Both the position numbers and the translations under genes were made by a program. Shown here piece by piece: positions 10,278 through 21,949 of a stretch of 64,000 nt of DNA (its first letter is position 1; each line of letters opens with the position of its first letter). Origin of the DNA: Bremia lactucae (lineage: Eukaryota > Oomycota > Peronosporomycetes > Peronosporales > Peronosporaceae); contig NC_090610.1 in the NCBI RefSeq assembly GCF_004359215.1, positions 12,217,660 through 12,281,659 on the forward strand, given 5' to 3'. The notes below the pieces were generated by a model. That model did not search any database, was not told the origin of the DNA, and saw only the letters and a list, made by a program, of their open reading frames with translations.

Positions 10278-11093
10278 TGTAACGGGATGTCCCGTTATAT
10301 AATATTATTACCTATAAAAAGGATAATAATATCATCTTCTATGAGAGGAAATGAGTAAGAAGTATAAATCTGTTTTCGTTTATTAATCTCATGCTTAACG
10401 ATCCCAATATTTACCAAATTCGGCAATACTAAAGCAACTCGATAATAATTAGGTTGATTGATTGATTAAAGTATATATCAACCCCGCCAATCGTCATACG
10501 ATGGTGCACAAGTAGGCGCCATGCATAGTTCACAGTCTATATTATAAAATCAGTAGTAGAAAGAAGATGGTTACGTAGAAACTGAATAAATCAGTTCAGT
10601 TTTCAGTCCTTCCCTATCTTAAAGCCTTAAGAAATTTCTTCAGTAGCTAAGACTTCTTAGCTACTTAGAACCTTCCTCTGCATGCACTGGATTCAGTGAA
10701 TTCAAGAAAGCGTGGGGCCTTCAGGCAAATAATGCCGTAGATTGTTTCTTTCGCCATCTCACAAAAGATAAGCGTCCTCGGACTAGAATCGTTAAGGGAG
10801 CATGCCTCCTTAGGAGGATGACATGTACTCTTAAAACAGCTTGGACATGACCGCCCACGAGAAACAAGGTATTCCTGCCTCTTTAGAAAACAATGCAGCT
10901 TGTAGCATGCACCGACAACGGTCCGTTTTTCGAACAGGTCCCGAAAAAAAGCATCCCGTTTGTCAAGACAGGCCTTGCGGCCTATGCTTTGAATGTTCTG
11001 TACAAATGCTTACTAAGCTTGGAATAAAGGAGTGACATCTTTTGCCCGCTTACATGTGTACCACCGATGCTGTAATGGGCCCTTCCCGTTACA
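10278..11093 (+). repeat. 5' LTR of family B
   Basis: An 816-base LTR from TGTAACGGGATG to TTCCCGTTACA. The first 22 bases form a near-palindrome (TGTAACGGGA/TCCCGTTATA). The bases after the LTR (TGATACTAAG) differ from the TGGTAGCACT site of the other gypsy families, so it may use another primer or be altered. Confidence 0.7.
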
Positions 11094-12409
11094 TGATACT
11101 AAGTTTTACATGCATATTACTTAAGTAGGGTGCTATACCCGAATTAGCGGGTGTAGCACGTCCCATGTTTATGTGTTATTAATGGGAAGCCAGGCCAAAC
11201 ATTAGCCAGTAAGATGTCGGCACGTAGATGGAAGACTTCCATCAGGTCAGGAAATCTTTTCTTACTTAGGGTTATTCGGAGTTAAATTTTACATATGTTA
11301 CGGTATTACTAAACGCTTCTTCACGTGGACGTGTAAGCCAGGTAACGTCGTATTGAGTCTGATACAGATGCTAGAAAAGGCATCGATGAAGAATTCCGTT
11401 TCGTCCTCACCAGGCTTGTGAAGCCTGGATGAGTCAAATAACAGAATTTGATATCGATCGTTGGTCATACCAGACCAACGAGTTACGCTGCCCTTAGAGG
11501 GCAACCAGGGTTTCTTTTTGGAAGCAAACCGCAAAGCATTGCGGTCCCTATCCTAGACGACAAGAAATGGAGGTCCAGAACTTGGATCTTTCGTACGTAG
11601 AGAGCGAGAAACCTCGCTCTTTAAATTAAATTCTGTTAATTCATGTTGAAGTTAACGCTAACATTACCCTCGGAGTGATCCTTAGAATCACTCCGTCCTG
11701 GTGACGAAAAGTAGCACCACCAGTAGTATGCTTATCGGGCCTTGACGATCAATTCGTCCCCGGTGATGCATTCTGACTCAACAGAGTTGTAATCGTTCAT
11801 GAAGTCATCACAAGATGACTCTACACGAAAGAGATCCGAAGAGTCAAACAATCCTCGTCATCACATCTTTGGTTGTCACGTTAGGACCCGTATGGTAAAT
11901 GTACGTGGACCTAAGTGAGCCGGAGGCCTTCACAGTAGCAACTGAGTCGAGCAATGACGGCGACTTGTGCCACTCACCTCAAATGAGAGTAGCAGGCGAC
12001 TTGTCACCGTCACCTGTTATGGGAGTAGGTGGTGACTTACACCAATCACATCCAATTGGAGAAGGAGGTGACGCGTTTCCCTCAGTAGACGCTAATGCGT
12101 CTACTGAAACTTTTTCATTATTAGTAGCTGCACTGGTCCGTGCAGCTGCCAGCTTTGCGACCTCGCAGGCTACGCGCACGGGCTTTCACTATCATAGCGA
12201 TGATACAATTGGTACTTTGCCAAGCTAGAATATTATGATGATGATTGATACCATGCGCAAACAAAATAAGTTTTGAATAAAAACCAAAAACACAATAAGA
12301 TTGGAATTTCAAAATAAATCAATAAATTCAGAAGTTACAGGGAAACCTAATAGTAAACGTCTGTCACTCCCCATGAGTCACTATTGTGACTGTTGGCTAA
12401 GGAGGAGGA

Positions 12410-12903
12410 TGTGAAGGGGGGTCCCGTTACATAAAATTCATTACCTATCGTTAACATTTCCATACAATAAAGTATAAATTTTATGGTATAGAAACCGACT
12501 TAACGAAAAGGAGTTTTATATAGTCACATGACTGCTCTGTTGAGGAACACAAATTCCGCAAAATGAATAATAAATATTATCTCCTATGATATGAAATGAG
12601 CAAGAAGTATGATTTTTTTAATCACATGCTTAACACTTACAATATTTAGCAACACGAAAATAATTCTGCTGGTTGTTTGATCCAAGATTGTGTAGCCCCG
12701 CGAATCGTCTTAAGACACGATCGTGCGGTGCGCAAGTAGGCGACATACATAGTTTAATATTAATGTAATAAAGTCAGTAGTAGATAAAAGATTTTTACGT
12801 ATGAATTTAACATATTAGTACAGTTTTACTTTTCCCTGTTCTATAACCTTAGGATTTACCTTTAGAAAGTAAGACTTCTTAGTTACTTAGAATCTTCCTC
12901 TGC
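12410..12903 (+). repeat. 3' LTR of family B, truncated
   Basis: Begins TGTGAAGGGGGGTCCCGTTACA right after the purine tract and stays similar to 10278-10682 (shared blocks include GAAATGAGTAAGAAGTAT-like and CTTCCTCTGCA). Similarity stops at about 12903, so the last ~400 bases of the LTR are lost or replaced. Confidence 0.65.
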
Positions 12904-14250
12904 AGTTAATGTACGTGAAGTAGTCGAGGCAATGTAATCAGTGTATAAAGACTTATTACTAGCAAAACGTGCCTGTAATACTTCATCTCTAATGTTTATT
13001 CACCTGCTCTTAATCTATAGCCATTAAAACCAATCGTGATTGTTAGTCCAAAGCATCCTCTTTGCCAGAGTGATGTGTGGGCCATCATGTGACGGGGTAC
13101 CTTTGCTTGTACAAATTCAGTACTAGCCGACTTGCACTAATAACCAAAAAGGTAAGGTGCCTCCAAATACTTCACGTTCACGACGTAGAGAGAAAGGGTT
13201 TTAAGTTGATAAGCTTGGCTTTTGCAACTGGATAGAGAAAACTTAAATTTGTATTTAAATAATTTAGTCCCTACGTGTTGCAATCTTCTTTACTAAATTA
13301 ATACAAATATATCAGCTATGTATTATGACTCATTCTTCACCTCCCATTCGCGCGTCTAGCTGCGATTGGCGGTATAAATTCAAGCTTCATCAACTAATGA
13401 ACAGAAATGTCGCATTGCTGCTACAATATTGTCATGCACGGTTATAATGGAAAATGTCAAGTATTAAAAGATAATCTAATATTCTCCTTTACTTTTCCTC
13501 TAATTAGAAATATGATGAATAATTAAAGTAGCGAAGCTTGATACACCGTGCATGTATACAATAAAAGGTAAGAAATGCATGATAATAATTTTAACTTTAT
13601 TTTTGAGTCGTACAATGTCTCGCGGTTGAGTGATTACCACCTAATTTTATTTCGCAAGCCGTAAATAGCTAGAAGATCGAGAACGCAGCTCTCTGGTACT
13701 GATGAAGCGTGCAATCCAGTATTACTTGTGTTCAACTTATTGATTTATAATCGCCATGCTCATTAAAAAGTAAAAGAAGAAATATTTTTTAAATAGTAAA
13801 TATTTTCGCACCCGCCGAGAATATTGATTGGTGAAAATATTCGTTCGTTAACGCATTTGATGCCAAATGATGACGACGGGTAATAGCAAACATGAGACGA
13901 ATTTGTACTGCCTTTGGTATAATTCTTTTTATTGAGTCTGCCTTTTTTTGTTTTGTATTCTCGAGTCTAATTAAGCCTCCACCCCCGTTACTTGCGATAA
14001 GACTTGACGTACTAACATGTTCACGTTTTTTAAGAAGAGACCAGTACCCTGCCAACGTTCTTGAGAGCATTAACGCGTACGTCGTGAGCCCTCCAGCGTT
14101 AGAAATTCCCCGTTTGATACTAGCCGTAAGAAGCTTGAATTCCATTATAGAGTTGCCTTAAGCAGATCTGCGCGAGCTTGAGCTATGGCCATCGCCAAAC
14201 TATTGCCTGTCGCCGGAGTGGTGACTTCGCGGAGCCCCAACATTTAAACC
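12904..14250. other. AT-rich region with two overlapping small ORFs of uncertain reality
   Basis: Mostly AT-rich with no recognisable homology. Two ATG-started frames overlap on opposite strands. The + frame at 13892-14161 (89 residues) has a hydrophobic N-terminus and an RFLR tetrapeptide near residue 45, but no EER. The - frame at 13789-14145 (118 residues) has a GLIR...ADSIKR stretch that vaguely recalls the spacing of RXLR...EER and no signal peptide. Either, both or neither could be a relic of an effector gene. Nothing else is seen in this stretch. Confidence 0.25.
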
Positions 14251-14486
14251 TGTGGGAAAAAGACCTGCAACGGAGAGAGGAAATGATAGAGTGTATATAT
14301 AGTACCGTTGCTAGTCTGTGAAACTCCTATGCTGTTTCCTATCTGTCCATGATGGTCGAAAAGTCTTGTAGGAAGTCCCGTCCTTTCACAAGGGTCCTTC
14401 CTGTCCCTCAACAGTCGGTTGCGCGTGACTCTTCGAATGAGACGCACCTCACAACTTCAACAAAGGATGTGAAGCGGCTTCCAACA
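14251..14486 (-). repeat. 3' LTR of the copia element
   Basis: TGTGGG...CCAACA. It aligns over its whole length with 19476-19708, with many single-base differences that indicate an old insertion. Confidence 0.85.
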
Positions 14487-15198
14487 CTCCTCCCGTCTCA
14501 GTCATCAGCACTAAGCCGATGACATTGCACAATTCTTGAACTTAAGGTGCTGGGAGCGGCTTCGTCAATAGATCAGCAACCATAGCTTTCGTGTCTGCAA
14601 ACTTCGTCTTCATCTTGCGTTTTGCAGCGTAGTAGCGTAAAATTTAAGCATGATGTCACCATTTTTCCCGTTTGCAGACGCTGCCACGTTGTCAATTTAT
14701 CGAACTGCTGCTTTGTTGTCGATGCGCAGGATGACAGGTCTCTTGACTTGCGTGCCAATTTCGAGCATTAGCTCCATGACCCCAATATATCCACTCCCCA
14801 GCCGCAGTAGTACAAAAAAAGAGTTTTTCCTTAAGCCTTTATACAGGTAAAGCGGACACGGCCGGCTGAATATATGTTGAATTCATTTTTGCTTCCTTAG
14901 CAACTCGCTTATAAATTCCTTGTCGCAAGTTCCTTGGAAGAGGACAGCATCGAGGGTGATACTCCCGTTTCCCCCCCCCCGAGTTGCTTATGGACACAAA
15001 CTCGGCTTCTACAGTCGATAAAGCCACTGTTGTCTGTTTGCGACAGTACCACCCAGCAATTAAACATAAACAAATTGAATGCCAGCGCTTATCGACTTTC
15101 GATCGTCCACATTTCGCAAAGTCTGCGTCAGTATATGACACAAGCCGAATAGGTAATGTCGGACCGTTGTCGTGCTTCATATGTCGTGCGCGTGCCAC
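14487..15198 (-). pseudogene. Copia RNase H domain
   Basis: The minus strand shows SYTDADFAKCGRSKVDKR, then WYCRKQTTVALSTVEAEFVSIS, the typical copia RNase H core with its acidic residues (TDAD and EAEF). Downstream a shifted frame carries the last part of the domain to about 14573. A C-run near 14969-14978 and several indels break the frame. Confidence 0.8.
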
Positions 15199-16583
15199 TG
15201 ACGTACCGGGTAACGCGCTTCGTCAGCTTCCAATCGCCCAAAGTCGGTGCGTGGTAACGCCGAGTAATCTAGCAGACTGCGAACACAATGTCCGGACGCG
15301 TGCAACGCGTGAGCCATGATAGAATGCCAGCCACTGATTGAAATTCTTTGATGGTAGTTTTCTTCGGAAGTGTGGTGCATTTCGTAGGCAGCAACATCTG
15401 GTCCTCTCGGTTGGAAGGATCGCTAATCCCAATAGGAACACGAAGACCGTTGAACTTCGACAGACCGTTCTTGTCGAGCATCTCAACAATTGTTTGTCTT
15501 GATCAATTTTGACGGTTTCATCATCACACTGAAGGAAATGCATGCCCAGTAATTTAGACAATGCGCCAAGGTCTTCCAAATCAAGTACGTGCATATCCGT
15601 AAGAAATCGATTCACCACATCGGTCGTTGTTCCCGTAACAATTATATCATCCACGTATACGCCTAATAGCACCGTCTCACTCCCATCCACTTTGTAGAAG
15701 ACGCAAGAGTCTATGATGCATTGTTCAAATCCAATGTTTACCAGTGTCGACACTAGTAATTCGTTTTAAAGGCGTCAAGATGGCTTGAGCCCATAAATGC
15801 CGCGTTTGAGTTCTAACGCAAGATCCTTGACACTTTTAACACCAAATTTCTTGAGCGTTGCATTGAAAATGTCCATACCGGGCGGAATTTGGAGCAGAAT
15901 CTTGTACTATTTTTCGAGTGATGCCTGACATAAGCACTAGGAACGTCGCAATGTCTTGCTGGTACGTGCACTTCGTATTCATTCCGGGGGGATATCTAGA
16001 GAATGCAAGGACCTTGGACAGCCTCTGCTTCTCAATACAATGTAAGAGATACTGTCGCGTGTACCCGCTGATTCCAAAGTGCATTTGGTAGTGACGAGAG
16101 CATTGTAGTAAAAATATTTCACGAAGAAAAATACGCAACATTTGTGCGAGAATACAATTTGTCAACAATGGATATTTATCGCGTTTCAGATGAATCGACG
16201 TTACAGCGAAAATAATTCTAAAATTTCAAAATCAAAAATGAGAATACTGACATAGAAATGACAGCCGATTACTTTAACATGTTACTTCCGCCCTTGATCT
16301 GTAAATCACCGCGACCGACAAGTCGTGCCTTCATTTTGTCGATGTCACCATTTCCAAGTCGTTTCGTCTTGTAAACCCACTTGATTGGTAGTGGTCTGGC
16401 GCTTTGGGGATGGACAACAACGTTCCAAGTCTTGTTCGTTGCCAGCGAATACAGCTCTTTCTGCTCGGCGGCCCCACACAAGTCACTGTTCGCGCTGCGT
16501 CGTGCTTGGCTATAATATAGCGGGCCAGGATCATAAGGCGGACGCTTGTACTTGGTTGATGCAGGCAATACCGCGAATGCCAC
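15199..16583 (-). pseudogene. Copia reverse transcriptase domain
   Basis: The N-terminal part near 16270-16583 has NKTWNVV and IKWVYKTKRLGNGDIDKMKARLVGRG (the copia fingers). The palm has VLLGVYVDDIIVTG near 15640-15670, with the YVDD active site intact, followed by LLGMHFLQ. The middle (about 15760-16270) is frameshifted and partly lost. Confidence 0.85.
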
Positions 16584-17909
16584 TAGTTACAGTTCTTCTT
16601 GGCCAAGTAATGGGGCGGACTTTATCGGCATGTTACATTTGATGACTGAGTAATTTTCTGTGCGTCAGAACCGTCTTCACCGTCAGCTTCTGCGTGCCTT
16701 TGAGACTTCTTTTCGCTGCACACACCTATGAGTGGTTGATGCGGGGTCTTTGACTTGCTCTTGTTGTGTTGTGGCCCACATTGTTTGCTTGTTTGACCTC
16801 CCCCCGCGTCGCGTCATGTTGCTGTTAAGCAATATGTGAACAAGACGTCGCGATAGCTTCCAAGTCAGAGTAGTCCTCGCATAGTAGTGCATCGGCGATG
16901 AGCTTATTGGTCAAATCATCAAGCGTCTCGATGATTGTGACATGACGCGTCGTGATAATCGAGCAATCACCACAGAGTAAAACCTTGTAGCCCTTGTTCC
17001 CTTTATCCTTGCCCAGGATATATCTGCTAACCGTGTGGGCTTTTAGACTCTTGTTGTGAGGGTAGCGCCAAACCTGGCAAGGTGATCCAAACACAACGAT
17101 GTCTTGAAGCCTGGGAACTTTGCCGGTGAGAACTCCAGCGGGGGAGCTCGCTCGACGTTGGCACGCGTGGGACTTTGATTTAAAATGAAGGCAACATACT
17201 CGGCAGCATCGCTCCAATGTTTAATGGTACACTAGATCCAAAGTGCATGCACCGGACCATATTAGAAATAGTACGATTCATTCTTTCCGCCTTACCATTG
17301 GATTGAGGCGTACCAGCTTCAATTGTCTCCCGTTTGATGCCAGATTGCTTCCAGAAGAGATCCACCGATACAGTATCGTACTCACCGCCGCCATTCGTGC
17401 GCAGAACACGCACGCGGTAGTCAAATTCGGCTTCAAACTATGTAACATAATTTTGAAACTTAGCCGCAGCTCGATTCTTGTGTGTCGCCACAAAAACTCG
17501 AACGTAGTTGGATTTGTAGTAACTAAATGTTACCAAGTATTTAATTTCATACTTGTCTTGTGGCGTGATGGGGTCCTTTGGATCACTGCAAATAACTCCT
17601 TCGATTCTCTCAATCGGGGTGTGTTGTCCAGTTTTCTTTGGCTGAGCGGTACGTGGGCCTTTCTTTACCTTGAGAACAGATGACGCATTTGGAGCGCTTG
17701 TGGTAGGTGATCTTGATGCCCGAATTTGGTTCATTAGCCATGCGCTCGATAGAGTCGAAAGCAAGATAGCCTAGACGCGTGTGGAATTGCATCAGCGTGC
17801 CCGTGTGTGTTTGAGAAGCCCCTCCAGTTTTGATGGTGGCAGAAAATACCATCTCCTGGAGTAGTTCTTTAGTTCTAGACTGCCTGTCGCGCCGTAAAGT
17901 ACTGAACAT
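16584..17909 (-). pseudogene. Copia integrase and GAG-pre-integrase
   Basis: At 17610-17909 the minus strand has FHTRLGYLAFDSIERMA and a CVICSQGK zinc-binding end, typical of the GAG-pre-integrase domain. At 17180-17413 it has LRTNGGGEY and TPQSNGKAERMNRTI, the second Asp/Glu region of the integrase core. The integrase C-terminal linker continues to about 16830. Frames are broken between these blocks. Confidence 0.82.
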
Positions 17910-18210
17910 GCAATGTCATTAATCATCCGAAATTCAAACACAACTTGACCGTCCTTCTTGATTCTGCCGCCGTTAGTAGCACGGTCGATTCAGGCGACCA
18001 TATGATATGAGACGTAGATCCTTAGAAAGAGATGGCGCGCAGTAGACGTCTGAGAGAAAGATTACGTAAACTTCATCATCGACTAATGCCTCAAATGTGG
18101 CTTTGCAAAATTAAGTCACCTTACGTATTTTACCATTTGGGAGTGTAAGTCCATCTTTATCGCATACAACAGCATTTTGAAGCAACATTTCATCTCCAAG
18201 GAGGTGTCAA

Positions 18211-19475
18211 CTAGCCCCAGAGTCCATACTGGTTACGACGGCCAGGGCAAACTGTGTTTTTCGTTGTCGAACTTACCCGACCTCCTTCGTGTGTGAGCTG
18301 ATTCGGGTGGTCTCGCTTGGTGTGTCCGGTCGCGCCACGCGGTTCAATCTTACGTAACTCACCAACTGCTGCAATGACATCGCGACCCAGATACTTCGCC
18401 TTCTTCCGGTCATCCTCAAGCTCTTGACCCCACGCAATTAATTCTTGTGCGTGTGCTACATAGTCGAAGCGATTTGGGTCCAGCCTAATCAGCATCATGT
18501 GCTTGTTTTTTGGAGCTGCATGCTTGATAATGTTGTCAATTATTCTGTGCTCGCTTGACTCACTCACCCGAGCAAGATGTGCTACGTACAAAACGTATTG
18601 AGGCCACGTCCGAGACGGGTCTTTCTGCTCCATGAAAAGAGCTGATGCTTGCTCATGAGTCACCGTAACTTTAAATATCTTGTACATTTCTTCGACGATA
18701 AACTCCAAATGTTGTGCAATAGACCACCAAGTTGCCACATTTTGGCGGAAATAGTCTGAAGCAGTCGAGGCTTTATTAAAGTACTCTCACAACTTGTTCA
18801 CCATGGCGAGCTCCGCTCAGCGATATATCTAGTGGCCATCTCCGCCATCTCCAGCGCTTCCGGAAACGAGAGTGCCCATTCGCGAAAGCCGCTGCCCAGT
18901 CTAACGTATATCTACTTACCTGTAAATCTTTGGATCATCAGCTTAGACGTCTTGGGAACCGGAACAGCAATCTAGGCAGCACCAAATAGTGCGATACCAC
19001 GTTGATACCGTTCGTCATCGAACCCTGGATGCGGCTGAGGCGGCTGCGGTACGTGATGTCTGGCTACCTGTGCGTGTATGCGGACTTGAGCGAAATTATT
19101 CACACCAACTTTTGCACGTTGCTCTTGATGCAGATCTCGTAGCGTCAAGCGGGATGCTACGAGCAATCCACCCTGCTGGGCAACTTCTCGAATTCCGCTG
19201 GCACTTGTATGATGCGGTGGATCCATAACCATTTAAACGGGAGCTTGACCATCCTTTGAGCTCATGACTGAACTTGACAAAACCCAGCGCTCTAATTCGT
19301 CGAGCCTTGCGCTCATCTTCTGAAGCAACACAAGAGCAGTGACGTCTTCGTCCTTCTTGGGCTCGGGGTTTGACTGATTCGTTTCCATCGCTCTCCTTTC
19401 GTGAGAACAGGATAAAGCTTAGCGGTGTATTGTTGTTACACTGGCGTGAAGTTTGCGGAACTTGAGCTCGTAACC
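18211..19475 (-). pseudogene. Copia gag region
   Basis: The 175-residue frame at 18211-18738 (TWPQYVLYVAHLARVSESSEHRIIDNIIKHA...) fits the gag of copia elements, a helical capsid region rather than a catalytic domain. The N-terminal gag portion lies between 18740 and 19475 in other frames. A standard CCHC knuckle could not be found in an open frame. It directly follows the 5' LTR, as expected. Confidence 0.55.
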
Positions 19476-19708
19476 TGTAGGAAAAGACCTGCAACGGAGA
19501 GAGGAAATGAAAAAGTGAATATATTAGTGTTGTTAGTCTGTGAAATTCCTATGCTCTTTCCTATCTGTCCATTATGGCCGAAAGGTTTTGATGAAACTTT
19601 CATCCTTTCCCAAGGGTCCCTCCTTTCCCTCAACAGACGGATGCGGGAGACTCTTTCAATGAGATGCACCCCACAACTTCAACAAAGAATGTCAAGCGAC
19701 TTCCAACA
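19476..19708 (-). repeat. 5' LTR of the copia element
   Basis: TGTAGG...CCAACA, the partner of 14251-14486. On the minus strand the LTR is followed by GGTTACGAGCTC, the candidate primer-binding region. Confidence 0.85.
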
Positions 19709-21159
19709 GTACCAGCTCTGTCACATGCAGGGGTTCGACTTAAGGTCTTTTTTCATGGGCTCCGCGTGTCTAGTCCCTGTTGAGAGCTGTCTGCAGTGCC
19801 GGTGTTGATTGGTTATAGTGTTGAATTTGCAGAAAATGACATCATTTTTGCAATGGCTGTCGCTTGCTAGGTCCCACTACTTGAAGGACGCGGTACAATG
19901 TTTAATTACCTAGGGCTGTTTTTCGGTGAATTAAGGGTCGCACTAGTTACATAAGCCGATTGCGAAGTGACCTCATCAAGCTCTGCATCTTGTACCTGCC
20001 AATACCCACTTTAAGCTTGTTTTTTTTGCGGCTGCAAGCAGGGCCCGTCTAAATACTAAAGATGAATTCTTTCTGCCGTGTCCTGATAATGTGCAAGTTT
20101 GAGATAGAGCAAGCAGCTAGTCGGTCGTATTTGGAATTTACGAGCTGTCAACCTTAGTCATCTAGGATCCACGAATTATGACACCATCCGAACGTTAGCC
20201 CTTGGGTGTCGTGAAATGCTAACGCACCTGGAAAAGGATGAGGATATGATCATGTCCATTCGGTCCCCTATTCGTTAGCTACTGATGCCTTAAAGTGGAA
20301 TAGTGCGTACTGAAACGACCACAAAGTAAGTTTGATTGCTCCGTCGTAGTTTGAAGAATCGATTCTTAGCCGTGCATTCATACAGCAGTGGACGGCTCTG
20401 TAAAACAAGAGAATCTGTACTACGCATTCTCCTTCCATAAAAGATTGCATTTGAGTAAGTCTATCCGGGCGAAAATATCTGGTCTAGCCTTCAGAACTCA
20501 CAAATGGCAGCTCGCTGCACCTCCCAAAAGGTTGATGTAATGATTGGATTGAGTCATCAGCAGATATGTGTGGTTGCGTGCTGCGGCACATTCAACTTCG
20601 TCGCAAGTGATAAATCATGCAAATGGCCTTTAGAATTTTAGGTCTACACTTGTTAGAGAATTGCTACCAATCAACTAAACCTATACCAGGAAGGTCGCTA
20701 TGATGAGAGCAGTTGTCGAGCGTTTACAGAGTGTTATGGGCGCAAATATACATCGGGTCACATCTTCTAAGACTTTTCTAAGGCTTGCGCGTGTTTAAGA
20801 ACTGATTTGTCATTGGATAGCTTACAGGAAGTCAAGTCTTTCGATGGAAATGTTTTATTAGCAGCGTCATTCGTCAAGCTCCTGCACTACCGTTAATGCA
20901 GCGACATTGGCTTAATCAACGTTTACATGACGACTGGAGGCAGGAAGCACATTTTCAGATTATATAAGGTCTATCATGAGTAGCGTATGTTTAACTCATT
21001 TGCGCTCACTGGATGATATGCTTGTGTAACGGAAATCTTCATCAAATAAGAGAACCAGACATCGGCCCTCTTAGAGAACAAAGTAAGGCTAAAGCTCCTA
21101 TTAGCCTTGGGGACACGGATATTCCGACCTTTATCAGGTACGCAACATTCCAGCAGCAT
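19709..21159. other. Unrecognised, probably repeat-derived stretch
   Basis: No reading frame above about 70 codons and no motif recognised on either strand. Flanked by copia on the left and gypsy D fragments on the right, so decayed transposon sequence is likely but not shown. Confidence 0.4.
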
Positions 21160-21700
21160 ACTTAGTATTGATGAAATCATGACGTCACACTGTTCCTTTG
21201 GTGAATGTCATTGTCGTTTACGATACCTTGGCTCCAGGTACCAGATCATTTTCATGACGTATAGCTCTATCAGAGGTAAAACGTTCCGTGTAGTATGACA
21301 CAGCACGTCTTGAATTTCCGGAGTCAGAAGAAGTAAAAATCGAACTATCTTTCAGTATCGATGACCCAGTAAACACAAAAATCGTCGCTGTTGTGTCTTC
21401 ACGGATGGCTTCATCCAGAAGCGATGATAAATTAACTCACAATTAGGTTATGTGACCACCATATCAGATATGTCGCCGGCCTACTAGGCCTGGCCGAATT
21501 CATCAATATGTATTCTGTTCAGCTCCAATAAATATTGTAGCGATTGGATAGCCCCAAAGGCTAACATCAACATCAACGTAACTAGTCTTTCGATTGACCA
21601 CTGTTAATAGCTGCTCGCTGGTATCACGATGTGACAACATAGACGCTTTGCTTCTTGCAGTATCCGACTGACGTCTCTACTGTCTTAGTGCGTACGAGAG
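21160..21700 (-). pseudogene. Gypsy family D pol fragment (protease-RT linker), decayed
   Basis: Aligns with 44402-44800 in the same + strand direction, which is the antisense of family D pol (shared GACGTCACACTG, ACTCATCAATA-like blocks). The coding strand is therefore minus. No open frame survives. Confidence 0.6.
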
Positions 21701-21949
21701 CAAGTATCTTAATCTCACACTGACGTTCCGTTGCAAGAAGCCGGACGCTATGTGACGCATTGTACATGCTTATAATAAGCTTAATGTTGCCACTATAGTG
21801 GCATAGGTACTAATGATTAGAGAGGAGATCTTTTCAGCAGTATGGTGGGTATGATATACGGCGTGCTCGAATAAGCCAATGTCGATTACCAATTGCTCTC
21901 ATACGAGCTAGTGTTATTTCCTTCATCGATCCGTATGCTTTAAGTGTGT

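Larger units (their letters stand above)
10278..12903 (+). mobile_element. Short LTR retroelement, family B, internally deleted
   Basis: Two related LTRs in direct orientation flank about 1.3 kb that has no pol. A purine-rich tract GGAGGAGGA directly precedes the second LTR, which gives the + orientation. The only coding trace recognised is a gag-like scrap around 11571-11640 (LDLSYVESEKPR), the same segment that precedes the zinc knuckle in family A gag. A frame at 11899-12228 (109 residues) contains imperfect repeats of a GDL/SP unit; its role is unknown. The element is non-autonomous and defective. The second LTR is itself truncated. Confidence 0.75.
14251..19708 (-). mobile_element. Ty1/copia LTR retrotransposon, full length but decayed
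   Basis: A 5.46 kb element reading leftward with LTRs at both ends (236 and 233 bases) and the copia domain order gag, GAG-pre-integrase, integrase, reverse transcriptase, RNase H. The polypurine tract (GACGGGAGGAG on the minus strand) abuts the left LTR. The flanking pentamers AAACC and GTACC match in three of five bases, so the target duplication is eroded or absent. Many frameshifts and stops break the single polyprotein, so it is not autonomous. Confidence 0.88.

Noticed and set aside
13789..14161. RXLR effector on either strand
   Set aside because: The plus frame has RFLR but no EER and a short tail; the minus frame has only a loose GLIR...IKR resemblance and no signal peptide. Kept only as an uncertain feature.
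14244..14447. Small ORFs at 14244-14447 and 19436-19669 with similar proteins
   Set aside because: They are not a gene pair; both lie in the two copia LTRs, which explains their similarity.
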